A DNA stretch of 38,579 nucleotides from an uncultured Muribaculaceae bacterium (GCA_910586475.1 CAJUHM010000022.1:1-38579), one strand, 5' to 3'. Shown: positions 22,056-31,227, counted from the stretch's first letter. A program made the numbers and translations. Notes: generated by a model not told the origin, from the letters alone.

Positions 22056-23723
22056 TTATGATGAATAACCGATGAGAGCTCTGGCGGCCGAGCGCGCGGC
22101 CTCATTCGAAGCATCTCCCGAAAGCATCAGCGCGAGCTCGTCGACACGGCCCTCTGATGAAAGAAGCTCGACATGGGTGACAGTCGTTGTCTCCGTGTCA
22201 TGCTTGAACACCTTGAAATGGTGAGACCCCTTGGCGGCGACCTGCGGCAGATGTGTGATCGCAATGACCTGCAGATTCGAAGCGATCGACTTCATCATGC
22301 GTCCCATGCGGTCGGCGACATCGCCCGAAACCCCGGTATCGACTTCGTCGAAGATGATCGAAGGAAGCTGCATCCGATGGGCTATGATCGATTTGACCGA
22401 AAGCATCAGACGGGAAATCTCGCCGCCGGATGCCGACTCGCGCACAGGCACCGGAGTCTGGTTCTTATTGAAGGCAAACCGGAATTCGACAGCGTCAGCG
22501 CCCGTCGGCGAAAGCGCTGCCGCCTCGACCGAGATGTCACAGACAAGATTCTTCATTCCGAGAGGAACAGCCGTGTCATGGAGAATCCGCGCGAAATCCG
22601 CGGCCGCATCCCTGCGGAACCCGCTGATCACAGCTGCACTCTCCATCGCTTTTTTCTTTGCGTGCCGAGCCTGCTTCTCGAGATCGGCAATTATGGAATC
22701 GGCGTCGTCAAGACGCGCAAGTTTGCGCTGCAGGCGCGCCTGCAGCGCAATAAGTTCTCCGGCATCGGCGACATTGTGGCGGCTGACAACGGCCGAAATC
22801 TCGCCGATCCGACGTTCAACCTCCTCAAGCTCGGCAACCGCATCAGGCGAATAGGCCGATGCGAGAGCCTCGAGAGAATCTGCGATATCCGACAGCTCTA
22901 TATTCAGCTTTTCGAGGCGGTCGACAAGCGCGGCATCCTCCGGCAGATGGTCTGAAATATCCGAGAGCGCGTCAACGGCAGCACGGATCTGGTCGCCTGC
23001 ATTTTCCTCACCGCCCGACAGCGCGACAAGAGCCTTGTCGAAAGCTTCGCGGCTCTGACTCTGCTCCGTCAGCCTGACTCTCTCCGACTCAAGCAGTTCC
23101 ATTTCATCGGGCTGCAGATTAAGCTCCTCGAGTCGTTTCAGCTGAAACTGCATGAAATCGGCATTCTCCCGGTCGGCGGCAATAGCGGCCTTGACGGTTT
23201 TCAGTTTCTGCAACGCCGCACGGTATTCTCCGTAGAGACTTGAATAACATGCAAGACGTTCGGCGTTTCCTGCCAGCATGTCGATGATGTCGAGCTGAAA
23301 CGAGGATTCGGAAAGCAACTGGTTCTGATGCTGGGAATGAATGTCGACAAGACGCAGCCCGACCCCGCGGAGCACATCGAGCGTGACCGGAGTGTCGTTG
23401 ATAAAAGCCCTTGTCCTCCCCGACGGAGTGATTTCGCGGCGCAGGATCATCTGCGCCGGTTCCCAATCAATGTCGGTCGTCGCGCAATAGGCCCGGAGCG
23501 ATTCATTACCCTCGACAGCAAATGAAGCCTCAATGACTGATTTCTTTTCCGGACGCCGGACCGAACGCGAATCAGCACGTCCGCCGAGAAGAAGCGATAG
23601 CGCGCCGAGCATGATCGACTTGCCGCCGCCAGTCTCGCCCGTTATTATGTTGAGGCCGGGATGCAGCGTCAGATCAATGCTGTCGATAAGCGCATAGTTG
23701 GATATGTGGAGGGTTGAGAGCAT
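22056..23723 (-). CDS. recN: DNA repair protein RecN (SMC-like ATPase)
   Basis: A 555-residue SMC-like protein that gathers DNA ends during double-strand break repair. Walker A is GETGGGKS at residues 29-36, with a G where most family members have A. Two coiled-coil arms (about 155-235 and 265-365) flank a central hinge-like region. The ABC signature is SASGGEISRLMLSVK at about 428-442 and the Walker B is SIIFDEVDTGVSG at about 457-469, followed by the ITHLPQVAAKG H-loop. Complete and normal in length. It starts three bases after the DUF4835 stop, so the two are co-translated. Confidence 0.95.
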   Translation of the reverse strand: MLSTLHISNYALIDSIDLTLHPGLNIITGETGGGKSIMLGALSLLLGGRADSRSVRRPEKKSVIEASFAVEGNESLRAYCATTDIDWEPAQMILRREITPSGRTRAFINDTPVTLDVLRGVGLRLVDIHSQHQNQLLSESSFQLDIIDMLAGNAERLACYSSLYGEYRAALQKLKTVKAAIAADRENADFMQFQLKRLEELNLQPDEMELLESERVRLTEQSQSREAFDKALVALSGGEENAGDQIRAAVDALSDISDHLPEDAALVDRLEKLNIELSDIADSLEALASAYSPDAVAELEEVERRIGEISAVVSRHNVADAGELIALQARLQRKLARLDDADSIIADLEKQARHAKKKAMESAAVISGFRRDAAADFARILHDTAVPLGMKNLVCDISVEAAALSPTGADAVEFRFAFNKNQTPVPVRESASGGEISRLMLSVKSIIAHRMQLPSIIFDEVDTGVSGDVADRMGRMMKSIASNLQVIAITHLPQVAAKGSHHFKVFKHDTETTTVTHVELLSSEGRVDELALMLSGDASNEAARSAARALIGYSS

Positions 23724-23726
23724 CTG

Positions 23727-24644
23727 TCAGCGTGTTTCAGGTGGATTCTTGATGTCGTTGAGGCGGGACGCATCGGTCGGATAAAGGTCAAGCAGCAGCT
23801 TGTAGACCTCGTCGCGCTCCGACTGCGACCCCTTTGAATAAACATTTATCAGCTCGTCGAGTTTGGAGTCATGCCACATCGTCAGCGCAACCGACATCGG
23901 TGATTTCTGGCGAATCCCATCGAGAATCGAAAGCGATTTCGTGATTGTAGCGCGTCCTTTGTCGGGTGCGACCGACATTTCGTCAAGCCCGCGGCGGTGG
24001 TAGTCGTAGATCAGATCCCGGAATGTCTGGGTCGAAGCATCGGTCAGAGCCGAAAGAACTGCCGCGCGGTTGCGGTTGTCGTCATAGGTTTTCCACCCTA
24101 TCTCGCCCGACGACTGCGCCATCTGGACAATCGACTGCAGACGATCGTAATACGGCTGGCCGCCACGTGACGAAAACGAATCGAAATCAAGCGCGAGTAT
24201 CAGATAGGCATAATAGTTGAGCAGAGCCGTCAGATTGTCCTCCATCGTCGTCTCCGAAAAGATCATCTGCTGATGCGGGCGATACTCGAATTCGACCTTG
24301 TTGTCCTTATAATTAAGAAGTGTCGTCGTATAGGAACTGTTATAGACCGGACGCGAAGACTGCACCTGGATGTTCCCCTTGACGACATCGTCCGTATATT
24401 CAGTAACCGTCAGAAAAAGACGGCATTCGATTTTTTCATTCGGCGAAAACTGGGCTGAAGAAAACTTCGTCGAATTCATATACTCGTTGATCCCCTCCCT
24501 CAGCGCCTCGAAAGTAGATTCCTGCCCCTGAACCTGCTGGGAATTGACCTCGACAGTGCAGTTTAGTTCCTGTGCCGACACACGAAAGGCCGGCAAAGAC
24601 AGAAAGACTGAACAGAGAGCAAGGAGAAAGAAGCGGCGATTCAT
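23727..24644 (-). CDS. DUF4835 family protein (PorD-like)
   Basis: A 305-residue secreted protein with a signal peptide cut after VSA (residue 24). The N-terminal mature part begins ELNCTVEVNSQQVQG, the usual opening of DUF4835. It continues with beta strands (ECRLFLTVTEYTDDVVKGNIQVQSSRPVYNS region) and a helical C-terminal half. Some members are named PorD and linked to type IX secretion; the family is also found in species without an obvious role, so the function here is open. It sits between coaBC and recN, an arrangement I recall as common in Bacteroidetes. Its ATG overlaps the coaBC stop as ATGA. Confidence 0.82.
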   Translation of the reverse strand: MNRRFFLLALCSVFLSLPAFRVSAQELNCTVEVNSQQVQGQESTFEALREGINEYMNSTKFSSAQFSPNEKIECRLFLTVTEYTDDVVKGNIQVQSSRPVYNSSYTTTLLNYKDNKVEFEYRPHQQMIFSETTMEDNLTALLNYYAYLILALDFDSFSSRGGQPYYDRLQSIVQMAQSSGEIGWKTYDDNRNRAAVLSALTDASTQTFRDLIYDYHRRGLDEMSVAPDKGRATITKSLSILDGIRQKSPMSVALTMWHDSKLDELINVYSKGSQSERDEVYKLLLDLYPTDASRLNDIKNPPETR

Positions 24645-25831
24645 AGCAATGAGATTATGTTCCGCGCAACGTCGGCTTTCGACATCAGTGGAATATCGGC
24701 AGTGGGACGCCCGTCGGCAAAAAAGACACTGACAGCGTTGGTGTCGGTCGCAAAGCCGGCTCCTGGAACAGCGAGAGAATTCAGAACAATCATGTCAAGA
24801 TTCTTTGACTCCATTTTCCTGCGGGCATTGAACTCCTCACTGTCGGTTTCGAGCGCAAAACCGACAAGCATCTGGTCGTCGCGCTTGATCTTTCCGAGCA
24901 TCGCGGCAATGTCCGGATTGCGGTGGAGTTCGAGCGTCATCGACTCGCTGCTTTCCCGCTTCAGCTTCCTGTCGTACGCAACAGCGGGAGCATAGTCGGC
25001 CACCGCCGCACACATTATCGCAATATCCGCCTGCGGAAAAATCTCCGTGCAGCTGTCGGCCATCTGACGGGCCGATTCAACAGCGACAACCTTGACCGAA
25101 CTCTCTTCCGGTCTCACAGACACCGGGCCGCTGACAACCGTGACGTCCGCACCCGCTCTCGCCGCAGCATCGGCCAGAGCATAGCCCATCTTACCTGTCG
25201 AAAAATTGCCGATGAAGCGGACCGGATCGATCCGTTCGTAGGTCGGACCGGCTGTTATCATGACCTTTTTCCCTGCCAGACGCGAAGAGACTGTAAAAAA
25301 ATCCTCCAGCACTCTGACAATATTTTCCGGCTCCTCCATGCGGCCGCGCCCGACAAGATGGCTTGCAAGCTCTCCCGCGGCAGGTTCGATTATATGATTC
25401 CCGTAGGACCGGAGAAGCTCGAGGTTGCGCGTTGTCGAAGGATGGGCCATCATGTCGAGATCCATTGCCGGCGCCACAAAAACCGGAGCTTTAGCCGACA
25501 GATAGGTCGTCACGAGCATATTGTCAGCAACGCCGTTGGCCATCTTGCCGATAGTGCAGGCGGTTGCGGGAGCAATAACCATAGCGTCGGCCCACAGACC
25601 GAGATCGACATGCGAATGCCATTCACCGGTGTTGGCTGTAAAAAACTCACTGACGACCGGCTTGCCCGTAAGCGCCGAGAGCGTGACCGGAGTGATGAAT
25701 TCCTTTGCCGAAGGGGTCATGACGACCTGCACTTCCGCACCGCGCTTAATCAGAAGTCTGACAAGCAGCGCCGACTTATAGGCTGCGATGCCGCCCGTAA
25801 TGCCGAGTATGATATGCTTTCCGTTCAACAT
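24641..25831 (-). CDS. coaBC: Bifunctional phosphopantothenoylcysteine decarboxylase / phosphopantothenate-cysteine ligase
   Basis: A 396-residue flavoprotein for two steps of coenzyme A synthesis. The N-terminal CoaC half has GITGGIAAYKSA (residues 9-21), the catalytic His74 in SHVDLGLW, and PAMDLDM (121-127). The C-terminal CoaB half begins near 185 with KKVMITAGPTYERIDPVRFIGNFSTGKMG and includes the AVADYAP nucleotide-site segment. Two residues known to be important in E. coli CoaC differ: Asn125 is Asp here (D124) and Cys158 is Ser (S157, in LASHLVGRGRM). The ATG at 25831 (MLNGKH) is chosen; the frame is open further upstream only by overlapping the exonuclease gene. Confidence 0.93.
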   Translation of the reverse strand: MLNGKHIILGITGGIAAYKSALLVRLLIKRGAEVQVVMTPSAKEFITPVTLSALTGKPVVSEFFTANTGEWHSHVDLGLWADAMVIAPATACTIGKMANGVADNMLVTTYLSAKAPVFVAPAMDLDMMAHPSTTRNLELLRSYGNHIIEPAAGELASHLVGRGRMEEPENIVRVLEDFFTVSSRLAGKKVMITAGPTYERIDPVRFIGNFSTGKMGYALADAAARAGADVTVVSGPVSVRPEESSVKVVAVESARQMADSCTEIFPQADIAIMCAAVADYAPAVAYDRKLKRESSESMTLELHRNPDIAAMLGKIKRDDQMLVGFALETDSEEFNARRKMESKNLDMIVLNSLAVPGAGFATDTNAVSVFFADGRPTADIPLMSKADVARNIISLL

Positions 25832-25854
25832 TTCTTTATCGCGGATCTGGTTAT

Positions 25855-26634
25855 TTATTTTAAACGGCGTTTCGCATCGATGCGCAAGCGGATGCGCGCG
25901 AAAGCGTCTTTTGTGTTCTGCTGAAAATCGCCCTGCTGGATCCAACTGTAATAGCCCGGATCGTTGCGGAGCACATCCTCGGCGATCTTGCCCTTATATT
26001 TTCCGAAATTGATAACCTCCTTGTTGTCGTCGTTAAACACCAGACGGCCGGCAAAATCGACGTTACGTCCATGAGAGGAGAACTCCGCCAGCGACTTGAT
26101 GTCGTTCGTCAGCTCGGAATAGCGTTCGAGCTGAGCCTTGAGCACTTCGAGTGTCGCACGCGTGTCGGCACTTGCCGAATGGGCGTCCTCGAGATTCTTG
26201 CCGCAATAAAAGCGGTAGGCGGCAGTCAGATTGCGCGGCTCGAGCTTATGATAGATTGTCTGCACGTCGACAAGACGCGTCTTCGACATGTCAAGCACAA
26301 TTCCCGCACGATGAAACTCCTCCAGAAGCAGAGGAATGTCAAACCTGTTGGAATTGAATCCGGCAATATCGCAGTCAGTAAACATCTCCTTGAGACTTTT
26401 GGCAACCTGCTTGAACGTCGGTTCGGAAGCGACATCCTCATCCGTTATGTGGTGGACAGCGGTCGACTCCGCCGGAATTGGCATTTCAGGGTTTATACGC
26501 CGCGTCTTTTCGATTTCCTCCCCCGAGGGAAGCACCTTGATAATCGAAATCTCGACAATGCGGTCGTGGGTTATGTTCGTTCCCGTAGTTTCGAGATCGA
26601 AAAATATGATTGGCCTCTGAAGATTCAGTTTCAT
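25855..26634 (-). CDS. 3'-5' exonuclease, DNA polymerase III epsilon-like (DEDDh)
   Basis: A 259-residue exonuclease of the DnaQ superfamily. Exo I is IFFDLETTGTN (residues about 10-19, catalytic Asp and Glu), Exo II is IAGFNSNRFDIPLL near 90-103, and Exo III is HSASADTRATLEVL near 152-165 with His and Asp five residues apart, the DEDDh pattern. The C-terminal 60 residues (FGKYKGKIAEDVLRNDPGYYSWIQQGDF) form the extension often attached to Bacteroidetes versions. It may proofread for the replicative polymerase or act on its own; placement next to dnaN favours a replication role. It lies 17 bases after dnaN and 23 before coaBC. Confidence 0.9.
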   Translation of the reverse strand: MKLNLQRPIIFFDLETTGTNITHDRIVEISIIKVLPSGEEIEKTRRINPEMPIPAESTAVHHITDEDVASEPTFKQVAKSLKEMFTDCDIAGFNSNRFDIPLLLEEFHRAGIVLDMSKTRLVDVQTIYHKLEPRNLTAAYRFYCGKNLEDAHSASADTRATLEVLKAQLERYSELTNDIKSLAEFSSHGRNVDFAGRLVFNDDNKEVINFGKYKGKIAEDVLRNDPGYYSWIQQGDFQQNTKDAFARIRLRIDAKRRLK

Positions 26635-26651
26635 ATCAGAAAACGATTTAT

Positions 26652-27776
26652 TTATTCACCGACATTCATCGGCATAAGGATCATAAGCAGTTCTGTGTCA
26701 GGTGCTGTCTCGCCCGGAAGGAAAAGTGCCGGACGGGAGGGATCGGCCAGACGGATCACGATGTCGGGCGAAGAGAATGTCGAAAGGATCTCGACAAGAT
26801 ACTGGCTTCCGAATCCCATCCGGAGAGGCTCACCCTCATAGCTGCAGGGCACATGCTCCTCGCCCGACGTTCCGAGACTGTTGTCGGAAGCACGCAGGAC
26901 CACTTCATTCGCATCGAAACTGAATTTGACAAGACCGCCTCCGCCGTCGCCGAACACTGCCACACGACGTACGGCATTCAGAAACGAAATGCGGTCTGCC
27001 GTGAAAGTATAGGGATTCGACGTCGGGATGACGCGGTTATAGTCCGGGAAATTGCCTTTGATCAGACGGCAGTCGAACGTGTAGGTCGCCGATTCGAAGA
27101 TCGCCGAAACAGGCGTCACTGTCACCTTCACTGACTCCTCCTTGGAAAACACATTTTTAATCACCTGAGCACCCTTGACAGGCAGAATGAACGAGCATTC
27201 GCTGCCCGAACGGAGCGTGCCGTCGACATACTTGACGAGCTTGCGGGTATCCGTGGCCACAAACACGACCGAATCAGGCTTGACGTCCCAGAGAATACCC
27301 ATCATCTGGGGGCGGATCTCCTCGGAGCTGACAGCGAAAAGAGTGTTTTCAATTCCCTTGATGATCTGCTCGGGCGTAGCGACAAACGAGATCGTTTCCG
27401 ACTCGGGCGCTTTTCTGTGTTCGGGATATTCAAGACCCGGGAGAGCAACAGTGTTGTAATGACCGTTCGTATATGTTATCAGCACCTCGAGATTCTGATC
27501 ATTGATCTCGAACGTGATTCCCTGGTCAGGCATCTCCTTGAGAAGTTCGACGATGCGGCGAGCATCGAGACAGAAACTGCCGCTGCCCTCGGCGTCCGTA
27601 ACGCTCAAGCGACCGACAAGGGAGTTATCCATATCGGAAGCCGTAACAGTAAGAGTGTCATCCTCCAGCTCAAAAAGGAAATTATTAAGAATCTGAAGGG
27701 CATTTCTGGAACTGATTATTTTGCTGACAGAAGATGCAAAAGTGTAGAGTGTTTTGCTTGAGACGTTGAACTTCAT
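26652..27776 (-). CDS. dnaN: DNA polymerase III beta sliding clamp
   Basis: A 374-residue protein that forms the dimeric ring clamp tethering the replicase to DNA. Three repeated clamp domains are seen: about 1-120, 129-245 and 247-374, each beginning with a strand-helix pattern such as MKFNVSSKTLYTFASSVSKII and EQIIKGIENTLFAVSS. The C-terminal end PMNVGE-type tail (LLMILMPMN) fits the MPMR-like clamp terminus that lies beside the protein-binding pocket. It is not next to dnaA, as is common in Bacteroidetes, but heads the exonuclease/coaBC/DUF4835/recN/rlmB series. The 93 bases before it hold no convincing TAnnTTTG promoter. Confidence 0.96.
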   Translation of the reverse strand: MKFNVSSKTLYTFASSVSKIISSRNALQILNNFLFELEDDTLTVTASDMDNSLVGRLSVTDAEGSGSFCLDARRIVELLKEMPDQGITFEINDQNLEVLITYTNGHYNTVALPGLEYPEHRKAPESETISFVATPEQIIKGIENTLFAVSSEEIRPQMMGILWDVKPDSVVFVATDTRKLVKYVDGTLRSGSECSFILPVKGAQVIKNVFSKEESVKVTVTPVSAIFESATYTFDCRLIKGNFPDYNRVIPTSNPYTFTADRISFLNAVRRVAVFGDGGGGLVKFSFDANEVVLRASDNSLGTSGEEHVPCSYEGEPLRMGFGSQYLVEILSTFSSPDIVIRLADPSRPALFLPGETAPDTELLMILMPMNVGE

Positions 27777-27869
27777 GACTACTATATATATCGGATTTGA
27801 ATATTATTTCTTTGATTTGTTTAAATTATGCACGACAGCAGGCGCGACGCCCGAACCTCCTGCGGCAGG

Positions 27870-30323
27870 TCAGTCGAAAAATTCGGCATCCGGTTCGGAT
27901 TCGGATGTCTCTGCCTGTGATTCGTCAGGTTCGGACTCCATAACAGGCTGAACATCGCCGCCGACACCAAGACTCGGAATAAAGTCATTGTCGCAGATGT
28001 CAAGATCCTTCGGAACCTGGAACTTGACCGACTGCGAATAGGGAAGCGACTTGTCGGCATAGACTTTCTTCATGAAAAGCCCCCAGATCGGAAGCGCCAT
28101 GGACGCACCCTGTCCGATTCCGCCGTTAAGGAAGTGGATGAAACGCTCCTCGCCGCCTACCCATGCGCCGGCCACGATCTCCGGAGTGAAGCCCATGAAC
28201 CATCCGTCGGCATTGTAGTTGGTCGTTCCGGTCTTGCCGCCCATCTCGGCAGAAATGTTCCACGGACCTCCGCGCAGACGGCGTCCGGTTCCGTTGTTGA
28301 CAACGCTCTGGAGCATTGCCAGCATGCGGTAGTAGGCTTTTTCCGAAAGGACTTCCGTATGTTTCGGCGTGAATTCCGAAATGATGTTGCCCTTGTTATC
28401 CGCAATTGCCGTCACAAGAATCGGATCGACTCGCATTCCTTTATTGGCAAAGGCCGAGTATGCTCCGACCATCTCCTTGACCGAAATGTCCGACGAACCG
28501 AGCGCCAGCGTATAGTTCGGATCGAGAGGCGAGCTGATGCCATAGTTGCGCAGGGTGCGCACCAGAGCCCCAGGCGAGAGCTGATCGATCAGACGCGCCG
28601 AAATCCAGTTGTTGGAAGTCGTAAGCGCCCATTTGAGATCAACCATACCCCCCGCACGCGCACGTCCCGAGCGGATTGTCCAGAGCTTGCCGTTCTGATA
28701 GATACGCGGCGGCGCGCAGAGCATTCTGTCGCAAGGCGTGAAACCCTCCTCCATAGCAAGCGAATAGAGAAACGGCTTGATCGTCGATCCGACCTGACGG
28801 CGTCCGAGCGAAACCATGTCATACTGGAAAAACTTGAAGTCAGGACCGCCGACATATGCAAGAATATGACCTGTCACAGGATCCATAGCCATGAAACCGC
28901 TGCGGAGAAACGACTTATGATAAAGGATCGAATCGAGAGGAGTCATAACCGTGTCGATCGCTCCTGCGTAGGAAAACACCTTCATTTCCGTCGGGACATC
29001 GAACGTCTTGCGGATCTCGCTGTCCTCCATTCCGGCGGCCTTCAGCTTGCGCCAGCGGTCGGTCTGCTTGATCGCCTGATTGATAAGATGCTTCACACGC
29101 ACCTCCGAAATCTCTGTGCGGTTAGCCGAATACGGTGCGCCCCATGTTCCGCGCTTCTCACGGTTGAATGCCGGCTGCAATGTGCGGCCGAGATGCTGCG
29201 TCACAGCCTCTTCCGCATGCTGCTGCATTCGCGAGTCGATCGAGGTGTAGATCTTCAGTCCGTCGTTATAGATATCATATTTCGTACCGTCCGGCTTTGG
29301 ATTCTTCTCAATCCATCCGAAGAGCGGATTGCGGATCCATTCGATAGAGTCAGAGAAAAACTTCGCCTGCTCCCAAGCTCGATAGTTGGCGCGATCGGGC
29401 TTCTTCGCGCGAAGCATATATCGTATCTGCTCACGCACATATGGCGCAATCCCGTCCTTATGGTCAACACGATGGAAATCGACCTCTACCGGATGCTGCT
29501 TCAGCGAAGCTGCCTCTGACTGAGTCAGGAAACCGGCCTTGACCATCTGGTCGAACACTATATTGCGGCGGTCGCGGGCACGCTCCGGATTGCGGAGCGG
29601 ATTATAGATCGAAGGATTCTTCACCATTCCGACAAGAAGCGCGGCCTCCTCGACATTAAGATCCTTCGGTTCCTTGCCGAAATAGACCTGCGCGGCCGAA
29701 CGGATTCCGACCGCATTGTAGAGAAAGTCAAACTGATTGAGATACATCTTGATGATCTCCTCCTTCGAATAGAAACGCTCGAGCTTCAGCGCGATCATCC
29801 ACTCGATAGGCTTCTGAAGCGCACGGGAAAGTTGGTTGGACGACTGCGACGAATAGAGCTGCTTGGCAAGCTGCTGGGTAAGCGTCGAGCCTCCTCCCGC
29901 GCTGCGGTCCTGCATCAGAAGTGTTTTGAAACCGACTCGCATCAGCGCGCGGAAGTCGATTCCGGAATGCTCCATGAACCGGGCATCCTCTGTTGCGATA
30001 AGCGCATTGACCACATGACCCGAAATCTCGTCGAAATCTGCACTCACTCGATTGCCGCTACCCTGAAAGTAGCGACCCATCTCCTTACCGTCGGCTGTAT
30101 AGAGAATCGAGGCATACTTGTCTGTAGGATTCTTCAGCTCCTCGATATCTGGCATATACCCGATAATTCCGTTATATGCAAACACAAATGACAATCCGAT
30201 TGCTCCGATGAAAATTCCGAAACAAATCCAAAGTTTTGCAACCAGACCCAGTTTGCGTTTTTTCTTTTCCGGCGCAGCGTCCTGACTATCAGACGAACGT
30301 TTAGCAAAGATATTTTTCTTCAT
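27870..30323 (-). CDS. mrcA: Class A penicillin-binding protein (PBP1A-like)
   Basis: An 817-residue bifunctional peptidoglycan synthase anchored by one helix (about 29-52). The GT51 glycosyltransferase domain has catalytic E112 in TEDARFMEHSG and the GGGSTLTQQLAKQL motif at 143-155. The transpeptidase domain has its active serine S513 in GSTIKPF, the SNN motif at 570-572 and KTG at K697. A long insert of about 170 residues separates the two domains. The last 35 residues are acidic (rich in E/S/D), outside the fold. The 5' leader of about 68 bases follows an exact TAnnTTTG at 30397-30404. No terminator of clear strength separates it from dnaN downstream. Confidence 0.94.
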   Translation of the reverse strand: MKKNIFAKRSSDSQDAAPEKKKRKLGLVAKLWICFGIFIGAIGLSFVFAYNGIIGYMPDIEELKNPTDKYASILYTADGKEMGRYFQGSGNRVSADFDEISGHVVNALIATEDARFMEHSGIDFRALMRVGFKTLLMQDRSAGGGSTLTQQLAKQLYSSQSSNQLSRALQKPIEWMIALKLERFYSKEEIIKMYLNQFDFLYNAVGIRSAAQVYFGKEPKDLNVEEAALLVGMVKNPSIYNPLRNPERARDRRNIVFDQMVKAGFLTQSEAASLKQHPVEVDFHRVDHKDGIAPYVREQIRYMLRAKKPDRANYRAWEQAKFFSDSIEWIRNPLFGWIEKNPKPDGTKYDIYNDGLKIYTSIDSRMQQHAEEAVTQHLGRTLQPAFNREKRGTWGAPYSANRTEISEVRVKHLINQAIKQTDRWRKLKAAGMEDSEIRKTFDVPTEMKVFSYAGAIDTVMTPLDSILYHKSFLRSGFMAMDPVTGHILAYVGGPDFKFFQYDMVSLGRRQVGSTIKPFLYSLAMEEGFTPCDRMLCAPPRIYQNGKLWTIRSGRARAGGMVDLKWALTTSNNWISARLIDQLSPGALVRTLRNYGISSPLDPNYTLALGSSDISVKEMVGAYSAFANKGMRVDPILVTAIADNKGNIISEFTPKHTEVLSEKAYYRMLAMLQSVVNNGTGRRLRGGPWNISAEMGGKTGTTNYNADGWFMGFTPEIVAGAWVGGEERFIHFLNGGIGQGASMALPIWGLFMKKVYADKSLPYSQSVKFQVPKDLDICDNDFIPSLGVGGDVQPVMESEPDESQAETSESEPDAEFFD

Positions 30324-30396
30324 TTACGCTGTATCTTTTTAAGGTACTAAAGAGGGCGGACAACCGCATTAGCTGACCTACATCTTTTACAAAGTA

Positions 30397-30404
30397 CAAA
30401 GATA
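30397..30404 (-). promoter_or_regulatory. Promoter -7 element of the PBP1A gene
   Basis: TATCTTTG on the minus strand matches TAnnTTTG exactly; predicted start near 30391. A TTG is present upstream but not at the normal 19-base distance. Confidence 0.5.
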
Positions 30405-30501
30405 ACACATATTTGGCAAGTATAAAATCAAAGAATGCGATAATTTTCCGACCCCGTAAAAAAAATTGTTAACCCGCCCCGGTTCCTCACCACCCTCGCA
30501 C

Positions 30502-30530
30502 AAAAACGCCGCCCGTTGAAGCGGGCGGCG
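30502..30530 (-). terminator. Rho-independent terminator after ahpC
   Basis: On the minus strand a nine-base GC-only stem (30530-30522 with 30515-30507) and six-base loop are followed directly by TTTTT. It lies 62 bases after the ahpC stop. Confidence 0.9.
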
Positions 30531-30550
30531 CGGAAGAATAATTAATGAGA

Positions 30551-30578
30551 GTTAAGAAACTGAGATAGTTAAGAAACT
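30551..30578 (-). repeat. Eleven-base direct repeat in the ahpC 3' untranslated region
   Basis: Two exact copies of GTTAAGAAACT on the plus strand (30551-30561 and 30568-30578) are spaced by a 17-base period, between the ahpC stop and its terminator. Confidence 0.6.
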
Positions 30579-30591
30579 AATATCTTAATCG

Positions 30592-31161
30592 TCAGATTTT
30601 TCCGACGAGCTCAATTCCGGGTTTCAGTGTTTTCTGGCCGGCTTTCCAGCGGGCCGGACAGACCTGGTCGCCATGTTCGGCAACAAACTGAGCAGCTTCG
30701 AGTTTCCTCAGAAGCTCCTCGGAATTTCGGCCGATGCCGTTGTCGTTGATCTCGGCGATTTTAATGACTCCCTCGGGATTGACTACGAAAGTTCCGCGAT
30801 AGGCCATGAACGACGCCGGATCGAGCACGCCGAACGCCTCGGCAAGTTTTCCGTCGCGGTCGGCAAGCATCGGAAATCCGACCTGTCTGATGCTTTCGGA
30901 GGCATCGTGCCACGCCTTGTGTGTAAACTGCGAATCAGTGCTGACCGAGTAGACTTCAGCACCCAAAGATTTGAATTTTTCATAGGATTCAGCCATATCC
31001 ACCAGTTCTGTCGGGCAGACAAATGTGAAATCGGCAGGATAGAAAAAGAAGATGGACCAATGTCCGAGTGTGTCTTTGGTTTCCACATTCTTGAATCCTT
31101 CAGATGCGACAAAGGCCGGAACGTTGAACTGGGGTACTTTTGAATTGATGATTGTTTCCAT
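30592..31161 (-). CDS. ahpC: Alkyl hydroperoxide reductase subunit C (peroxiredoxin)
   Basis: A 189-residue typical 2-Cys peroxiredoxin that reduces H2O2 and organic peroxides. The peroxidatic Cys is in DFTFVCPTELVDM (about residues 44-56) and the resolving Cys in QVCPARWKAG near 168. The YSVSTDSQFTHKAW segment and the 187-190 residue length are typical of the AhpC class. AhpF, its usual reductase partner, is not next to it, so the partner must lie elsewhere or be another thiol reductase. An imperfect inverted repeat at 31200-31227 lies upstream. Confidence 0.96.
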   Translation of the reverse strand: METIINSKVPQFNVPAFVASEGFKNVETKDTLGHWSIFFFYPADFTFVCPTELVDMAESYEKFKSLGAEVYSVSTDSQFTHKAWHDASESIRQVGFPMLADRDGKLAEAFGVLDPASFMAYRGTFVVNPEGVIKIAEINDNGIGRNSEELLRKLEAAQFVAEHGDQVCPARWKAGQKTLKPGIELVGKI

Positions 31162-31199
31162 GTGTTTTACTTATAATTGAATTGTATTTTTTCAAATAA

Positions 31200-31227
31200 T
31201 ATTGACTTGATTGAAAATTCATCAATA
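31200..31227. promoter_or_regulatory. Imperfect inverted repeat upstream of ahpC
   Basis: TATTGA (31200-31205) pairs with TCAATA (31222-31227), and TTGAT (31207-31211) with ATCAA (31221-31225), in an AT-rich stretch 40-65 bases before ahpC. It could be an operator, but it does not match the OxyR tetranucleotide pattern. Confidence 0.25.

Noticed and set aside
27838..27863. Hairpin between the PBP1A and dnaN genes as a terminator
   Set aside because: GCAGG/CCTGC with a small inner stem is weak and no T run follows directly.
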